Source: JBGOTP01 sp963717075
GTDB taxonomy: Bacteria > Acidobacteriota > Vicinamibacteria > Vicinamibacterales > CAVVIG01
Assembly (NCBI GenBank): GCA_963717075.1
Contig: CAVQVI010000007.1
Coordinates: 558,001 to 622,000, forward strand
DNA length: 64,000 nt
Reading direction: 5' to 3'
The translations under genes were made by a program, and so were the position numbers. Positions 48,401 through 58,384 of the stretch are shown here, one piece after another. Each line of letters begins with the position of its first letter. Position 1 is the stretch's first letter. The notes under the pieces were generated by a model. It was not told where the DNA came from. It saw only the letters and a list, made by a program, of their open reading frames with translations, and did no database searches.

Positions 48401-49444
48401 CTACCGCTTCGGATTGAGCGGGTTGCCGCCGAGGGCGTTCGAGATCGCCGTAATCGCGCGCTGTGCGCGCACGCTGTTGCCCGCATCGTCGAGCGGCGGC
48501 GAGACGACGGCGATGCCGAACTTGCCAGGCGACACCGCGATGAGCCCGCCGCCCACGCCGCTCTTCGCGGGCAGGCCCGTGTGATACAGCCACTTGCCGG
48601 AGTCGTCATAGAGGCCTGCCGTGGCCATCACCGCGAGGACGCCCGGCACCTTGGCGGCGTCGATCGACCTGCTTGCCGGTCACCGGGTTCTTGCCGCCCG
48701 CCGCCAGCGTCGCCGCCATCATCGCCAGGTCCTTCGCGTTGACGCCGACCGAGCACTGGCGCGTGTAGAGATCGACGGCCTGCTGCCAGTCGGTCTTGAT
48801 GTAGCCGTAGGCGAGCATCAGCGCGCCGATCGCCTGGTTCCGCTGGTTGGTGTCCGATTCCGACTTGTAGACGTCCTGCAAGACGCGTCAGCTGACGCCC
48901 GGCGAAGTCGTTGTAGGTGCCGATGATCTTCTTCCAGACCGCGTCGGCGTTCGCGCCGGTCACCATGCTCGTGGCCGAGATCGCGCCGGGGTTCACGAGC
49001 GGGTTCATTTCCGGTGCGCCCGTGCCGACCACCGTGCGGACGCCTTCGATGGCGATGATCGAGTTGAACCGCGCGCCTGTCGCATCGACGCCGATCCGCT
49101 TCTCGATCGAGTCGAGGCCCTGTTCCTGGATCACCTGCGCCATCGTGAAGACCTTGGAGATCGACTGAATCGAGACCTCGGTCTTGATGTCGCCGGCCGT
49201 GTAGACCTTGCCGTCCACCGTCACCAGGGCGATGCCGAACAGATTCGGATCGACCTTCGCGAGCGCCGGGATGTAGTCCGCGTTCTTGCCTTCCTTGAGC
49301 GTCTTGAACTGGTTGTACGCGTTGTTGACGGCGGCCTGCGGGTCGGTGCCGCTGGGCGAAGAGCACGAGCCCGCCGACCATCACACTGGCCGCGATTCCC
49401 GCGCCGAACCAGCGGCGCCGCGTCGATAGCGCATTTCTGACCAT
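48401..49444 (-). CDS. glsA: Glutaminase A, frameshifted
   Basis: Serine-dependent glutaminase family enzyme (glutamine to glutamate plus ammonia). Conserved stretches are VSIQSISKVFTMAQVIQEQG (SxxK active site), GARFNSIIAIEGVRTVVGTG, NPLVNPGAISATSMVTG, QRNQAIGALMLAYGYIKTDW and AKSGVGGGLIAVSPGKFGI. Extra bases near 48670 and 48880 and further breaks near 49350 scatter these over frames. An N-terminal segment (RRRWFGAGIAASVMVGGLVL) suggests export, perhaps Tat-type. It is the last gene of a minus-strand series with porins and an amidohydrolase. Confidence 0.82.
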
Positions 49445-49446
49445 CA

Positions 49447-50709
49447 CTAGCCTCCCATCTTGTAGCCGGAAGCTGTATTTGAACGAGAACTGCACGCGGA
49501 AATCGTTGACGGTGAATCCGTCCGAGTTGTTCTCGCGGCGCGCCCACTGGAATTCGCCGCCCATCATCACGTTCTTCGCGGGCGTGTACGAGCAGGTTCC
49601 CGCTGGCGTACTGGCCGTTCTTGTAGGCGTTGGCGGCCTGGCCGTCGCTGTTCGTGATGTCGACGCGCGAGTAGCCGACCGACGCTCGACAACTCGCTGA
49701 TTCCAGTGTGGTCGAGGTAGAGCGACGAGACCGAAGATCGGCAGCGCTTCGCCGACGACCGGCGTGACCGGGTTGCCCGGGTTGCTCTTCACGCCGACGT
49801 CCACCGGCGCGTCGTTGAAGTAGTTCTCGACGCCGTCGCCGTCGATGAGCTGGAGGCGCAGCACGTTGTTCGTCGCCGCACCTTCACGTTCGAGCTGATG
49901 CTGATGCCCCAGCCCCAGACATGGCCGTTCAGATCGAACCTGTCGTCGGGATGAGGTCGTCGTACGCGATGTAGCGCAGCGCGCCGCCGACCTGCACGTA
50001 GCCCCACTTCCGGCCGCGAGGCGATAGTGACCCGTGAAGTCGGGCGACGGAAACCGTCCCTTCGACGTTCTGCAGCTCGACGCGGTCGGCGAGCACGCCG
50101 GCGTCGCCGCTCGCACCCGGACGTCTCGATCGCGACGCGCGCGTTCGAGTCGCCCGTCACGGTAGGGCTCCCAGAACACCTGCGACATTCCGGAAGAAGA
50201 GCATGCCGTTCGGTCCCCAGTAGTCGAGCGATGTTCGGGAAGACGTCCACGTCCATGAACTGGCTGTTCGTCTGGCCCGCACCGAACTGCTTCCACTGTC
50301 CCCACGCATGGCGCAGGCGGATCGTCGTCTGGCCCGCGTCTCCGCCGACGCCGAACATGTCGAACTCGAACTGCCCCTTCACGTCGTCCGTCCGACGGTC
50401 GGGACGTCACCCCTGACGCCGAGGCGGCTCTGCCGCACGCTCAGGTAGAAGTGGCCGTCCTGGCCGAACTGGTTGGCGACGATTCGGCAGCCGCGACGGC
50501 CGGTTGACGTCGTACCAGTCCGGGTTGATTCTGCTTGAAGTCGGCGATTGCGTCGGCCTGACCGAAGCCGTAGATCTCGAGCGTCGCCTTCTCGTCCTGG
50601 GCCGGCTGGCGCCTGCGCTGCGGGCAGCGCCTGTCGGCACACCGGCGAACAGCAGAGCCAGGGCTCCCCAGCGCAGCGCCGGATGTTGGACTATGCGTTT
50701 CACGTGCAT
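49447..50709 (-). CDS. DcaP-like outer-membrane porin, frameshifted
   Basis: About 420 residues when the frames are joined. A signal peptide (LRWGALALLFAGVPTGAARS) is followed by NPDWYDVNRPSRL, then FGQDGHFYLSVRQSRLGVRG, VKGQFEFDMFGVGGDAGQTT and RHAWGQWKQFGAGQTNSQFM, DVDVFPNIA. These fit the DcaP-type trimeric porin family. The end reads FKYSFR-YKMGG with the stop at 49447. The start lies within the 3' end of the amidohydrolase gene. It probably imports small acids or peptides, tying in with the neighbouring enzymes. Confidence 0.75.
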
Positions 50710-51875
50710 CGTTGCTCCTTGTGAAGTCTGCGTGCTATTTCAGCGTTCGCTCGTTCCCACTCGCGGACGCGCCTGCGTCCCTCGTTGAAGATCCGCTCGT
50801 AGTTGCCCTTGCGCACCTTGAGGCTCGCCTCTGGCGTCAGCTGCCGCCAGACCGGCGCCCACATGTCGAACACGGCGAAGTACGCGCGCCGCGGCTCGCC
50901 GGCGCCACCGTGTCGGTCCCGAACAGGAACCGATCCGGGTACCGGTTCAGCATCGCCGCGACGCGCGCGATCGTCTCCGGCGACGCGACCGCGTACTTCG
51001 CCACCTCGTCCCACGAGATGTCGAAGTTCAGATGGCTGAGCGCCGGGTCGGTCAGCATCGCTTCGACGATCTCGACCTGGTTCGGGCTGCGTTCCGCCGC
51101 CTCCGCCGACACCTGCACGGGATGCACGATGCGGCCGAGGCCCGATGTGCGCCCAGATGATCGACGCCTTCGGATGCCGCTTGAGCAGCGCCTTCATCTG
51201 CGTCAGGTACACCGGCTCGGCGTCCGTCTTCGCGAACGGCATGTCGATGTCGTTGTGCAGGATCACGACGAGGCCCGCTTCGGCGGCGAAGTCGAGGATG
51301 CGATCGAGCGCCGGGTTCGTCAGGCTCGCCGTCTCGCCCGACATCTTGGCCGACACGAATTCCTTGTGGATGCTGAACTCGCCGATGCCCGAGAACACGC
51401 CGGGAAATGTCTGCAGCACGCGGCGAATGTGATCGACGCCGTACATGTCGGCCGGGTTGAAGCCGGTGATCATCGGGTCGAAGCGCGCCTGTTCCGCCGG
51501 GGTCAGCGCCCGGTAGACGCTCGCGATGTACGCGTCGGTGAACGAGTAGTAGTAGAGCGGCGCGTCGCTGTGCAGGTAGTACGTCGGCGCGAAGTCGCCG
51601 GAGTTCGCGTACGACCACTGCTGCTGCAGCGGGATGCCGAAGAGCGTCGAGCGTCCGACGCGCGTGCCCATGATCTGCAGGAACTCGCGGGGCGTGAGTG
51701 CCCTGCTGGATGTAGTTCGTCAGGTGGAAGTGCGAGTCGTAGAACTCGTTGGCCGCGCCGGCGCCTTGCGCGCCGAGCGGGTGCGCGCGAGGACGACCGC
51801 CAGCAGCGCCAGGCGCCGACGAGCACAGCCGCACGGCCGCGGATGATCACGCGCCGATGCGATCGCGTGGATCAT
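50700..51875 (-). CDS. Amidohydrolase-family protein, exported, frameshifted
   Basis: About 385 residues when joined. Landmarks are YDSHFHLTNYIQQGT-type metal site near 51720 (NEFYDSHFHLTNYIQQG), GIGEFSIHKEFVSAKMSGE, EAGLVVILHNDIDMPF, ASIIWAHIGLGR-like (51150, one extra G) and NRYPDRFLFGTDTV. This is the PF04909-type amidohydrolase/decarboxylase fold. The N-terminus near 51875-51780 looks like a signal sequence. Substrate unknown. Tight spacing with both porin genes suggests one uptake-and-hydrolysis operon. Confidence 0.75.
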
Positions 51876-51891
51876 GCTCCTCTGCCATCGC

Positions 51892-53456
51892 TCAGAAGTT
51901 CATCTCGAGGTTGACGTGGAAGATGTTGCCGTTCGCGCCGACCGGCATCGGATACGCGGTGTAGCCGACCGGGCTGTGGTTCACGTGGATGTACTCGCGC
52001 GTTGAGCCGGAGGCCGCGCTCCTTCATGAAGTACCAGTTCTCGCCGACGCGCACCTCGGACGGATCGCCGTAGTCGCCGAAGATCTGCGACCCGCTCAGA
52101 TAGAGCTGCAGGACGTTCTTGACGACCATCGCCGACGCCTGCAGCTGGTAGCCGTTGTCGGTGATGTCGGGAATGCCGCCGGTGTTGACGCCCGTGAAGT
52201 TCGTCAGCCAGCGCCGGTAGTACTCGCCCTCGAGCGACATGCCCTTGTACTTGATGCCCGCGTCGATGCTCATCATCTGGTAGTCCACGTTGTTGACCGT
52301 GATGCCCGGGCCGAAGAGATCCGGCGTGAAGACGACGCTGCCGTCGGTCAGCCGGATCTGGCTGTTCTCGATCCCGTTCGTGCCCGGCTGGCTCTGCTTG
52401 TCCTCGAGGCTGTGCGAGCAGTGCACGCCGACCCGCGTCGCGACCTTCTCGTGATAGTCGTAGTCGCCGAACGTCCCGTACAGGCCGAACTCGCCCGTCG
52501 TCGGCAGCCACTGCAGCGCGTACGACTGCGTGTCCATCTTGTTGTCGATCTGCGACGCGCTGACGCCGAGGGTGCTCAGGTTGTTGGCGAACATCACGTT
52601 GTACTTCAGCTTCGCGGGCAAGATCGCCTTTCACCCAGACGCCGTTGGTGTACGAGCCGCGGAAGAACTCGTCGGCGATCATCCGGTCGTCGACGCCGAG
52701 CCAGTACGGGAACTGTCCTTCCGTGCTGCGCACGGTCGGCAGCGAGGTGATGCCGACGCCCACCGTGACGAACCGATTGAACGTGTAGCTCAGGTTGCCG
52801 CGCGCCGACGACCTGCGCCGGATCGCCCTGCGACGCGTTCGACGACCAGACGTACAGGTAGTAGCGGAACTTCGGCGTCAGGAACCAGCCGGAGAACGGC
52901 GCGAAGAACTTCGCGAGCTGAATGTCCTGCCGCTGCTGCACCGTGTGCGCGACGCCGAAGGCGTCCATGTAGGACGCGTCGATGTTGCGCTGATTCAGAT
53001 AGCGCACGTAGCTGAAGAGCCGGAAGTAGATCTCGCCCTTCGTCGCCGTCGTACAGCAGAAACCCGACGTTCGGGACGTGCTCGAGCGGCTTTCCTGCTT
53101 CGTCGGCTGCCTGGCGCCACCTGGCCCGCGATGAACTCGCCCGCGCAGCCGTCCGACACCCAGATGCCGGTGTCGTCGTAGCCCCAGGTCTTTCCGAGGA
53201 GGCATGGCGCCGTGCCGGTCGATCTCACGAGCGCCACACCTGCTGACGTGTCGGCCGGACAAGAAACGCGCTCGCCCATCTTCGATTCGCAGGGGATGCT
53301 GCTCTGCACGACGTTCTGGCCCCCTGCCGGCGGCGGCGCCTGCGCGGCCGGCGGAGGTTCGGCCGTGGCCTGCGCATTCGAGCCCCCGGCGACGAGGAGA
53401 ATCAGCACAGAGGCAGTGAGGGTTGCTCGTGCGAGCACTTGCCCGGTAGTCGTCAC
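51892..53456 (-). CDS. DUF3011-like domain fused to porin barrel, frameshifted
   Basis: About 520 residues when joined. A signal peptide (TASVLILLVAGGSNAQ) and a Pro/Ala linker precede a cysteine-rich module: SIPCESKMGERVSCPADTSA then LGKTWGYDDTGIWVSDGCAG, EF, which matches DUF3011. The rest is a porin barrel: IYFRLFSYVRYLNQRNIDAS, FFAPFSGWFLTPKFRYYLYV, MADEFFRGSY-like MIADEFFRGSYTNGVWVKGD and DYQMMSIDAGIKYKGMSLEG. It ends HVNLEMNF at 51892. First gene of the minus-strand series. Confidence 0.72.
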
Positions 53457-53836
53457 GAATCGGTCTCCTTTGGAGTCGGTCGAGGCTGGCGCCGTAACAC
53501 GTCAGCAGGCTTCGTGCCGTTTCAGACGCGGCAAGTTGCCATGACGCGTTGCGTGTCGTGGATTTCGTCTTGAACGCGTTGATTCTTCAGGAGTTACTTG
53601 AAACCTCTGACGGACGGTTACGCGCGGGTCAGCGACTGATCCCGCGGATTTCTGCCCGCGTTTGGAAGGGCTTCAGAAGCGCTCGCCTCCGAGCATTCGG
53701 ACGCTGTCTGGAGGTTCGGGGGCACGAGCTGCGGACTTGAGTCCAAGGCAGGTGCAATGCTTCGGGACAAGACGGTAGTGGTCTTGGACTAGACCACTAC
53801 CGACAAGACGAAAGACTTGACCTGGCCACACGGGCC
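53457..53836. other. Intergenic region
   Basis: About 380 bases between two minus-strand genes. It should hold the promoter of the DUF3011-porin series at its left end and the terminator hairpin at 53773-53802 at its right end. No gene was supported. Confidence 0.5.
53773..53802 (-). terminator. Perfect 12-bp hairpin, likely terminator
   Basis: CGGTAGTGGTCT and AGACCACTACCG pair perfectly around a six-base loop (TGGACT), 35 bp beyond the stop of the barrel gene at 53837. ACAAGAC occurs on both flanks (53767-53773 and 53803-53809). The downstream run on the minus strand (TCTTGTCCC) is only weakly T-rich, so termination is likely but not certain. Confidence 0.6.
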
Positions 53837-54496
53837 TCAGAAGCGGACCGTGACGCCGCCGTTGATGTCGAACTGGTTGGCGTACTGCGGGTCGCCGACG
53901 AGATAGCAGCCCCAGTACGGATCGCACCAATAGCCCGCTGCGTCCGACTTGACGTAAGCGGGCGACCAGCGCAGGCCGACGCGGCCGCCAACGTGGCCCT
54001 TACCGTACAGCTTCACGCCGGCGCCCCACGTGCTCGAGAACTTCGACCCGCCGGAGACGGTACGGGACGCGCCCGTCACCGACGTGTAGTCGACGTCGCC
54101 GACGTCCAACGCGCCGAAGCCGCCCAGCAGGTAGGGACGGACCCCGTGGACCTCACCGAAGTTGTACGCGAAATACCCGTGGTAGCTGTTGACGCTCATG
54201 TCGCCGACTTCCTTTGTACCTGGCCCGCCGAGCACCAGCTTCGACGGCTGGTTGCCGTAAAGGAAGCCCACTTCGGCGTTCGGTCCGACCATGAAGCCGA
54301 GGTCGATGCCCCAGCCAAAAGAGTCCTTCGGATCCACGCGGTTGTATATGTTCCCGTCGGGCGCGAGGAAGTTGTTGCCGCTGACGCCGTCAGCGAACAC
54401 CCAACCGATCGTGACGCCGAGTTCGGCTTTCTGAGCGAAGGCGGGTGCTGCGGTTAACCACCCGAGAATAGCCACCACGAGAGCGCGTTTCAGCAT
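53837..54496 (-). CDS. Outer-membrane beta-barrel protein
   Basis: A 219-residue OmpA/OmpW-like barrel. Signal peptide (VVAILGWLTAAPAFAQ), then amphipathic strands (AELGVTIGWVFADGVSG, YGNQPSKLVLGGPGTKEVG, YLLGGFGALDVGDVDYTS, WGAGVKLYGKGHVGGRVGL) and terminal GGVTVRF with C-terminal Phe. A GYWCDPYWGCYL loop holds two cysteines likely to form a disulfide. Function unknown. Confidence 0.75.
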   Translation of the reverse strand: MLKRALVVAILGWLTAAPAFAQKAELGVTIGWVFADGVSGNNFLAPDGNIYNRVDPKDSFGWGIDLGFMVGPNAEVGFLYGNQPSKLVLGGPGTKEVGDMSVNSYHGYFAYNFGEVHGVRPYLLGGFGALDVGDVDYTSVTGASRTVSGGSKFSSTWGAGVKLYGKGHVGGRVGLRWSPAYVKSDAAGYWCDPYWGCYLVGDPQYANQFDINGGVTVRF

Positions 54497-54620
54497 GTCG
54501 TTTTCCTTCCGATGAATACGTCAGATCGTTGCCGGCCGATTCGCCGACCACTTTTGATGCTAGTACAGCCGCTGAACACCGGTCAACCACATTGTGTCGA
54601 AGCGCATCGTTATAGAACCT

Positions 54621-55217
54621 TCATGGAACCTTTTTGAAGACGTGGGTGATCTTGCGTCCTGCCGTGTCGGTGAAGTCGACGATGACCTTCACCCCGCTCG
54701 TCGCCGCGCTGCTAACGTTACTGGAAACCTCTGAGGTCGCTCGCTCGCTCAGTTGCAAGGTCTCGGTGGTGCCATTGGCGAATCGGATTGTGATTCGTTG
54801 ACGTTTCCGATCCACGCGGTCGAGCACGCCTTCCGTCTTCTTGAGGCCCTGCTCGCCGACGCGATCGATTTCCTGCGCGATTTCCTCGGTGCCGGCCAGT
54901 GTGTAGCGCACAACGACCGGGCTTCCCTCTTCCAGCCCCTGCAGAGCATCGACGCCTGGGCCTTTCCCGCCGCGCACGAACAGGTCCTTGGTGAAATGAA
55001 TCACCTGCTCCACACCGTCGATCGTCTTCACGACAACGAAGCGGAGCGCGGCATACAAACTCTTTTGTGTGGACTCGACCGCAACGTTTTTACCGTCCCC
55101 ACCAATGGGCGGAGAACCTTGTGCGCCCAATTCCGCTGAAGCCGCGAGCAGGAACCCAGCGAGCAGACCAACATGCACCATCGTCAACTGACGCCGACGA
55201 CGGTTACATTCAGACAT
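54621..55217 (-). CDS. Hypothetical secreted protein
   Basis: About 198 residues, starting at ATG 55217, with a signal peptide (MVHVGLLAGFLLAASAELGA). The mature part has two similar beta segments: LRFVVVKTIDGVEQVIHFTK and VKVIVDFTDTAGRKITHVFK, with a central VVVRYTLAGTEEIAQEIDRV. This looks like repeated small beta domains. No family recognised. Confidence 0.6.
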   Translation of the reverse strand: MSECNRRRRQLTMVHVGLLAGFLLAASAELGAQGSPPIGGDGKNVAVESTQKSLYAALRFVVVKTIDGVEQVIHFTKDLFVRGGKGPGVDALQGLEEGSPVVVRYTLAGTEEIAQEIDRVGEQGLKKTEGVLDRVDRKRQRITIRFANGTTETLQLSERATSEVSSNVSSAATSGVKVIVDFTDTAGRKITHVFKKVP

Positions 55218-55609
55218 CCCCTCGTCTCCCGATCTTGACGCCGGAGGGACTGCATCAACGCTGCCAAACCCGCTCGGCAGGAAGCCAAGTCTCGGCGTAA
55301 GCACATGTGTCATTAGTTTAAGGATATTCCATCTATCTCCCAACGTTCACGATCCACCAGGCCTTATGAACCGCTGCCGGTCCGCACCTGGGCCGGTCCG
55401 CACTTGGGAAGGAAATGTTGCCCTCCATTGAGGGCGGTGCCCACAATTTGCATCGCCTGGGTAATTTTTCCCCAGCCGCGGAAACATCCCGCGCTGATGC
55501 TAATGGCCCAGGACGGATGGCCTGTGTGTCGTAGTGCGTTCAGTCGAGTGGACCTTCAGAGCGCGGGCTGATCGAGCGCGTGTCGTCGCTTGACGCCCCT
55601 CTGAAGCCG
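55218..55609. other. Intergenic region with a 16-bp tandem repeat
   Basis: About 390 bases without a supported gene. GCCGGTCCGCACCTGG (55376-55391) is followed directly by GCCGGTCCGCACTTGG (55392-55407), one mismatch. It lies upstream of the secreted-protein gene at 55217 (minus) and could be an operator. Confidence 0.5.
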
Positions 55610-56746
55610 CTACGCGCGTGCGGCCTCGCCGTGCGATGGCAGCCCGAGCCCTGGACTCGTCAGCATGGGATGAGCGGATGCGTCGAGCACGCCGCCAACG
55701 CCAAACATCAGCGGTGGATCGCAGAGATCGCGCTCGAGGAGAAACGTCCCGAAGGCGCCTTCCTGAGCGACCACCGCGTCGCCCGCCGCGCGCGCGACGG
55801 TCAGCGCGGCGCGTGTGAGCAGGCTTGTTTCTCCGACCTGTGCCCCGACAATCACGCCCACTCCTCGCGCTCGCGCAGCCTCGATCACTTGTATCGAACG
55901 GATCAGCCCGCCCATCTTCGACACACGAACGTTGACGAGCCATTGCGACGAAGGCTCGCGCAACAGTGAGAGTTGCTCGCGCCTCAGGAAACTTTCGTCC
56001 AGGATGATGGCGCAGCCCAGGGCGTGCGAGATCCGGGGCAGTTCAGCGTGCCGGTCCCTGCCGATCGGCTCCTCGAGCGCAAAGAATGGGTAACCGAGGC
56101 GACCTAGTCCCGCGATCGCATCGTTTGTGTTCTGCCAGAGATTATTCGCGTCGGCTCTCACTCTCATGGACACTTCTGGCCACCTGTCGAAGACGCTGAT
56201 CTTGTCGCGGTCACGTTCACAATCGCCTGAGAGCTTCACCTTGAAGTCGCTGAAACCCATGCGCCGATACTGCTCCGCCATGGCGTGGAACGAGCTCGCA
56301 GGGGAATCGCCGAGCACTGCGGTGTACCGGAACGCACGGCCGGCGAGCGACGGCACCGACAAGAGGGCCTCGACCGGCGTGCCCTGCCGCTTGCCGAGGA
56401 GATCCAGGAGCGCCAATTCCAGTGCGCACCATGCGGCGGGATTGGTGTCGATGTCGTCCGCATGCGCCTCGACCCACGTGCGCAGCGTTTCAACACTGTT
56501 GACAGTGCTTCGTAACGACGCCTCGTGCCGCGACGTGAAGGCGCGAGCGGTGGCGAGCGTTTCTCCCGTGACATACGGTCTCGGACACGATTCACCGCTC
56601 CCGATCGTTCCATCGGTCGCGACTGCGTCGATCAAGACTGTCTCGGTCTCTGTGCGCTCCGCCGAGGCGTGCCGAAATGCGACTTTGAAGGGAATGTGGA
56701 TCTCCTGAAATCGAAACCGTTCGATGCGCCAGTTACGCGATGACAT
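55610..56746 (-). CDS. Dipeptide epimerase (enolase superfamily)
   Basis: A 378-residue enolase-superfamily enzyme of the muconate-lactonising/dipeptide-epimerase subgroup. Catalytic residues are all visible: KxK at Lys169/Lys171 (DFKVKLSG), metal ligands Asp199 (RADANN), Glu225/226 (LEEP) and Asp250 (ILDES), and base Lys277 (VSKMGG). It would interconvert L,D- and L,L-dipeptides or a related substrate. ATG 56746 overlaps the GH3 stop by 14 bases and fits the family N-terminus (RIERFRFQEIHIPFK). Last gene of a four-gene operon; no murein-recycling genes are adjacent. Confidence 0.85.
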   Translation of the reverse strand: MSSRNWRIERFRFQEIHIPFKVAFRHASAERTETETVLIDAVATDGTIGSGESCPRPYVTGETLATARAFTSRHEASLRSTVNSVETLRTWVEAHADDIDTNPAAWCALELALLDLLGKRQGTPVEALLSVPSLAGRAFRYTAVLGDSPASSFHAMAEQYRRMGFSDFKVKLSGDCERDRDKISVFDRWPEVSMRVRADANNLWQNTNDAIAGLGRLGYPFFALEEPIGRDRHAELPRISHALGCAIILDESFLRREQLSLLREPSSQWLVNVRVSKMGGLIRSIQVIEAARARGVGVIVGAQVGETSLLTRAALTVARAAGDAVVAQEGAFGTFLLERDLCDPPLMFGVGGVLDASAHPMLTSPGLGLPSHGEAARA

Positions 56747-58379
56747 ACGGCTCGAAGGACAACACCAGCTCTTTGCGATATTGGAGAACCGCCGGCTTGA
56801 ACTGTCCCTCCCGCTGGCCCGCGCGGACGCAGGCGCTCTTGTAGGCCTCTCCCGCCCCTTGCCTGAGCAGCGCAATGGTCAGGGGAGCAAGGCGGCCGCT
56901 CGCTCGCTTGCTGTGGTACTCGACGTTCAGCTCGCCGAGCCTGTGGTCGACATCGGCGGCAACCTGGGTCACCGGTGGGCCGGCCGGGGCGTCCGTCTCG
57001 AGGAACAGGTTGTACGAGGACAAGTGCTCCTCCGCGACGAGAAGGAAGAAACTCGGAGCAAACCTGTGGCGGCGCGCGGTGTCCTGGACGGCCTGAATGA
57101 CCTGCTCCTCGTAGAGCTTTTCACCGGTGAGGCTAGTGACGCCTTTCCCCTTTTGAACGAATCGAACGAGCGGCGTTTGGCGATAGCGTCCCGCGACTTC
57201 GACGAGGTCGTTCATGAAGTAGCGGTACAGGCCGGCCGCTGTCGTGATGAGAATGTAGTACCGCTTGCCTGGTACCAGCGCGTCCAAGCCCAGGAATTCC
57301 GGACGGTCGGCGTCCCAGTGGTCCTGTTCGACAAACTCAAAGTAATGATGATGAAGCGGCGGCAGACCGCCCGGTGTTTCGGCTTCGACCGCGATGGTCC
57401 CGCGGCATTCCGTCGACTGATAGCCAAGCTCCATCACCTTGGTGCCGGGAGGAAGCGTCTCGCGGAGCTTGTCGAGCGCGATCCCGCAACTTCCTCCGGT
57501 CCAGGTCGTGAGGAGCTTGATCCCCGGCCAGAGGCTCGCGAAGGTGAGCCGCGCTGTGCCACGAAGCTGTTCCGCCCGAGCGCGGTCGGGTCGCAACCGG
57601 CGTAGGACGATTTCTCGAGTCTCCCCCTCGATCGCATCGAGCTCGGGCAACGACCCCGTCTCCAGCGAGTGCGCCAACCGGTCCCGTCGTTCGTTCAGGA
57701 TGTCGAGAAGCCGCAGAAACGTCGAGGGATTCGGCGAGCCCAGATAGCTGATGTCGGGCGACGCCAATGCGAGCCGCAGGATCACCATGTACTTGAGGTC
57801 GTAATCGGCGATTGTCGACAGCTTCGGCGGCAGCACGAAGCGCGAGCGCACGGCAGCGGGAAGCGACTCGTACAAATACCCTGAGACCGAGCCAACCGGG
57901 TGGCCGGAATCGAGCCGGCCCTCGACAGCTGCGCCCATGATGCCGAGCGCCCTACCCGAAAACGCGGCCGGGCACGCGCGATACTGCAAGTACGTGAACA
58001 GCGCCTGCTCGGCCCGGTGCATGCGCAGTGTCGACTCGGTCACCGGGATGTACTTCGGCTTACCGGTGGACCCGCTTGTCTGCGCGTAGAAGAGGGGGGG
58101 CTCTGTCGTGAGCGCGGCCGCACCAGTGCAGCGCTGGCGGTCGATGTAGCCACGCAGCGTCTCGTAGTCCTGGACCGGCACTCGGTCGCGGAAGTGTCCG
58201 GGCGCCCGGATATCCGCGAAACGATGCTCGACTCCAAAGTGCGTCGTTCGATTGGCGGCGAGGATCTTCTGCAGCACGTGCGCTTGCGCGCGCTCCGGTC
58301 TCTCGGCTGCGCGTGTGACCGGCGTCCAGTACCTGACCGCGGACGCCGCCATCGCACCACGGAACACCATTGTCAACAT
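56733..58379 (-). CDS. GH3 auxin-responsive-promoter-family acyl-amido synthetase
   Basis: A 548-residue adenylate-forming enzyme of the GH3 family, which in plants joins amino acids to acyl acids using ATP. The ATP loop is TSGSTGK (101-107) in LFYAQTSGSTGKPKYIPV. WPGIKLLTTWTGGSCGIALD and MELGYQSTECRGTIAV are further landmarks, with YRYFMNDLVEVAGRYRQTPL near 440. ATG 58379 follows the hydroxylase stop by 5 bp. Bacterial GH3 substrates are mostly unknown. With the epimerase next door, a product containing an amino-acid or peptide amide is a reasonable guess. Confidence 0.85.
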   Translation of the reverse strand: MLTMVFRGAMAASAVRYWTPVTRAAERPERAQAHVLQKILAANRTTHFGVEHRFADIRAPGHFRDRVPVQDYETLRGYIDRQRCTGAAALTTEPPLFYAQTSGSTGKPKYIPVTESTLRMHRAEQALFTYLQYRACPAAFSGRALGIMGAAVEGRLDSGHPVGSVSGYLYESLPAAVRSRFVLPPKLSTIADYDLKYMVILRLALASPDISYLGSPNPSTFLRLLDILNERRDRLAHSLETGSLPELDAIEGETREIVLRRLRPDRARAEQLRGTARLTFASLWPGIKLLTTWTGGSCGIALDKLRETLPPGTKVMELGYQSTECRGTIAVEAETPGGLPPLHHHYFEFVEQDHWDADRPEFLGLDALVPGKRYYILITTAAGLYRYFMNDLVEVAGRYRQTPLVRFVQKGKGVTSLTGEKLYEEQVIQAVQDTARRHRFAPSFFLLVAEEHLSSYNLFLETDAPAGPPVTQVAADVDHRLGELNVEYHSKRASGRLAPLTIALLRQGAGEAYKSACVRAGQREGQFKPAVLQYRKELVLSFEPYVIA

Positions 58380-58384
58380 GGGGT

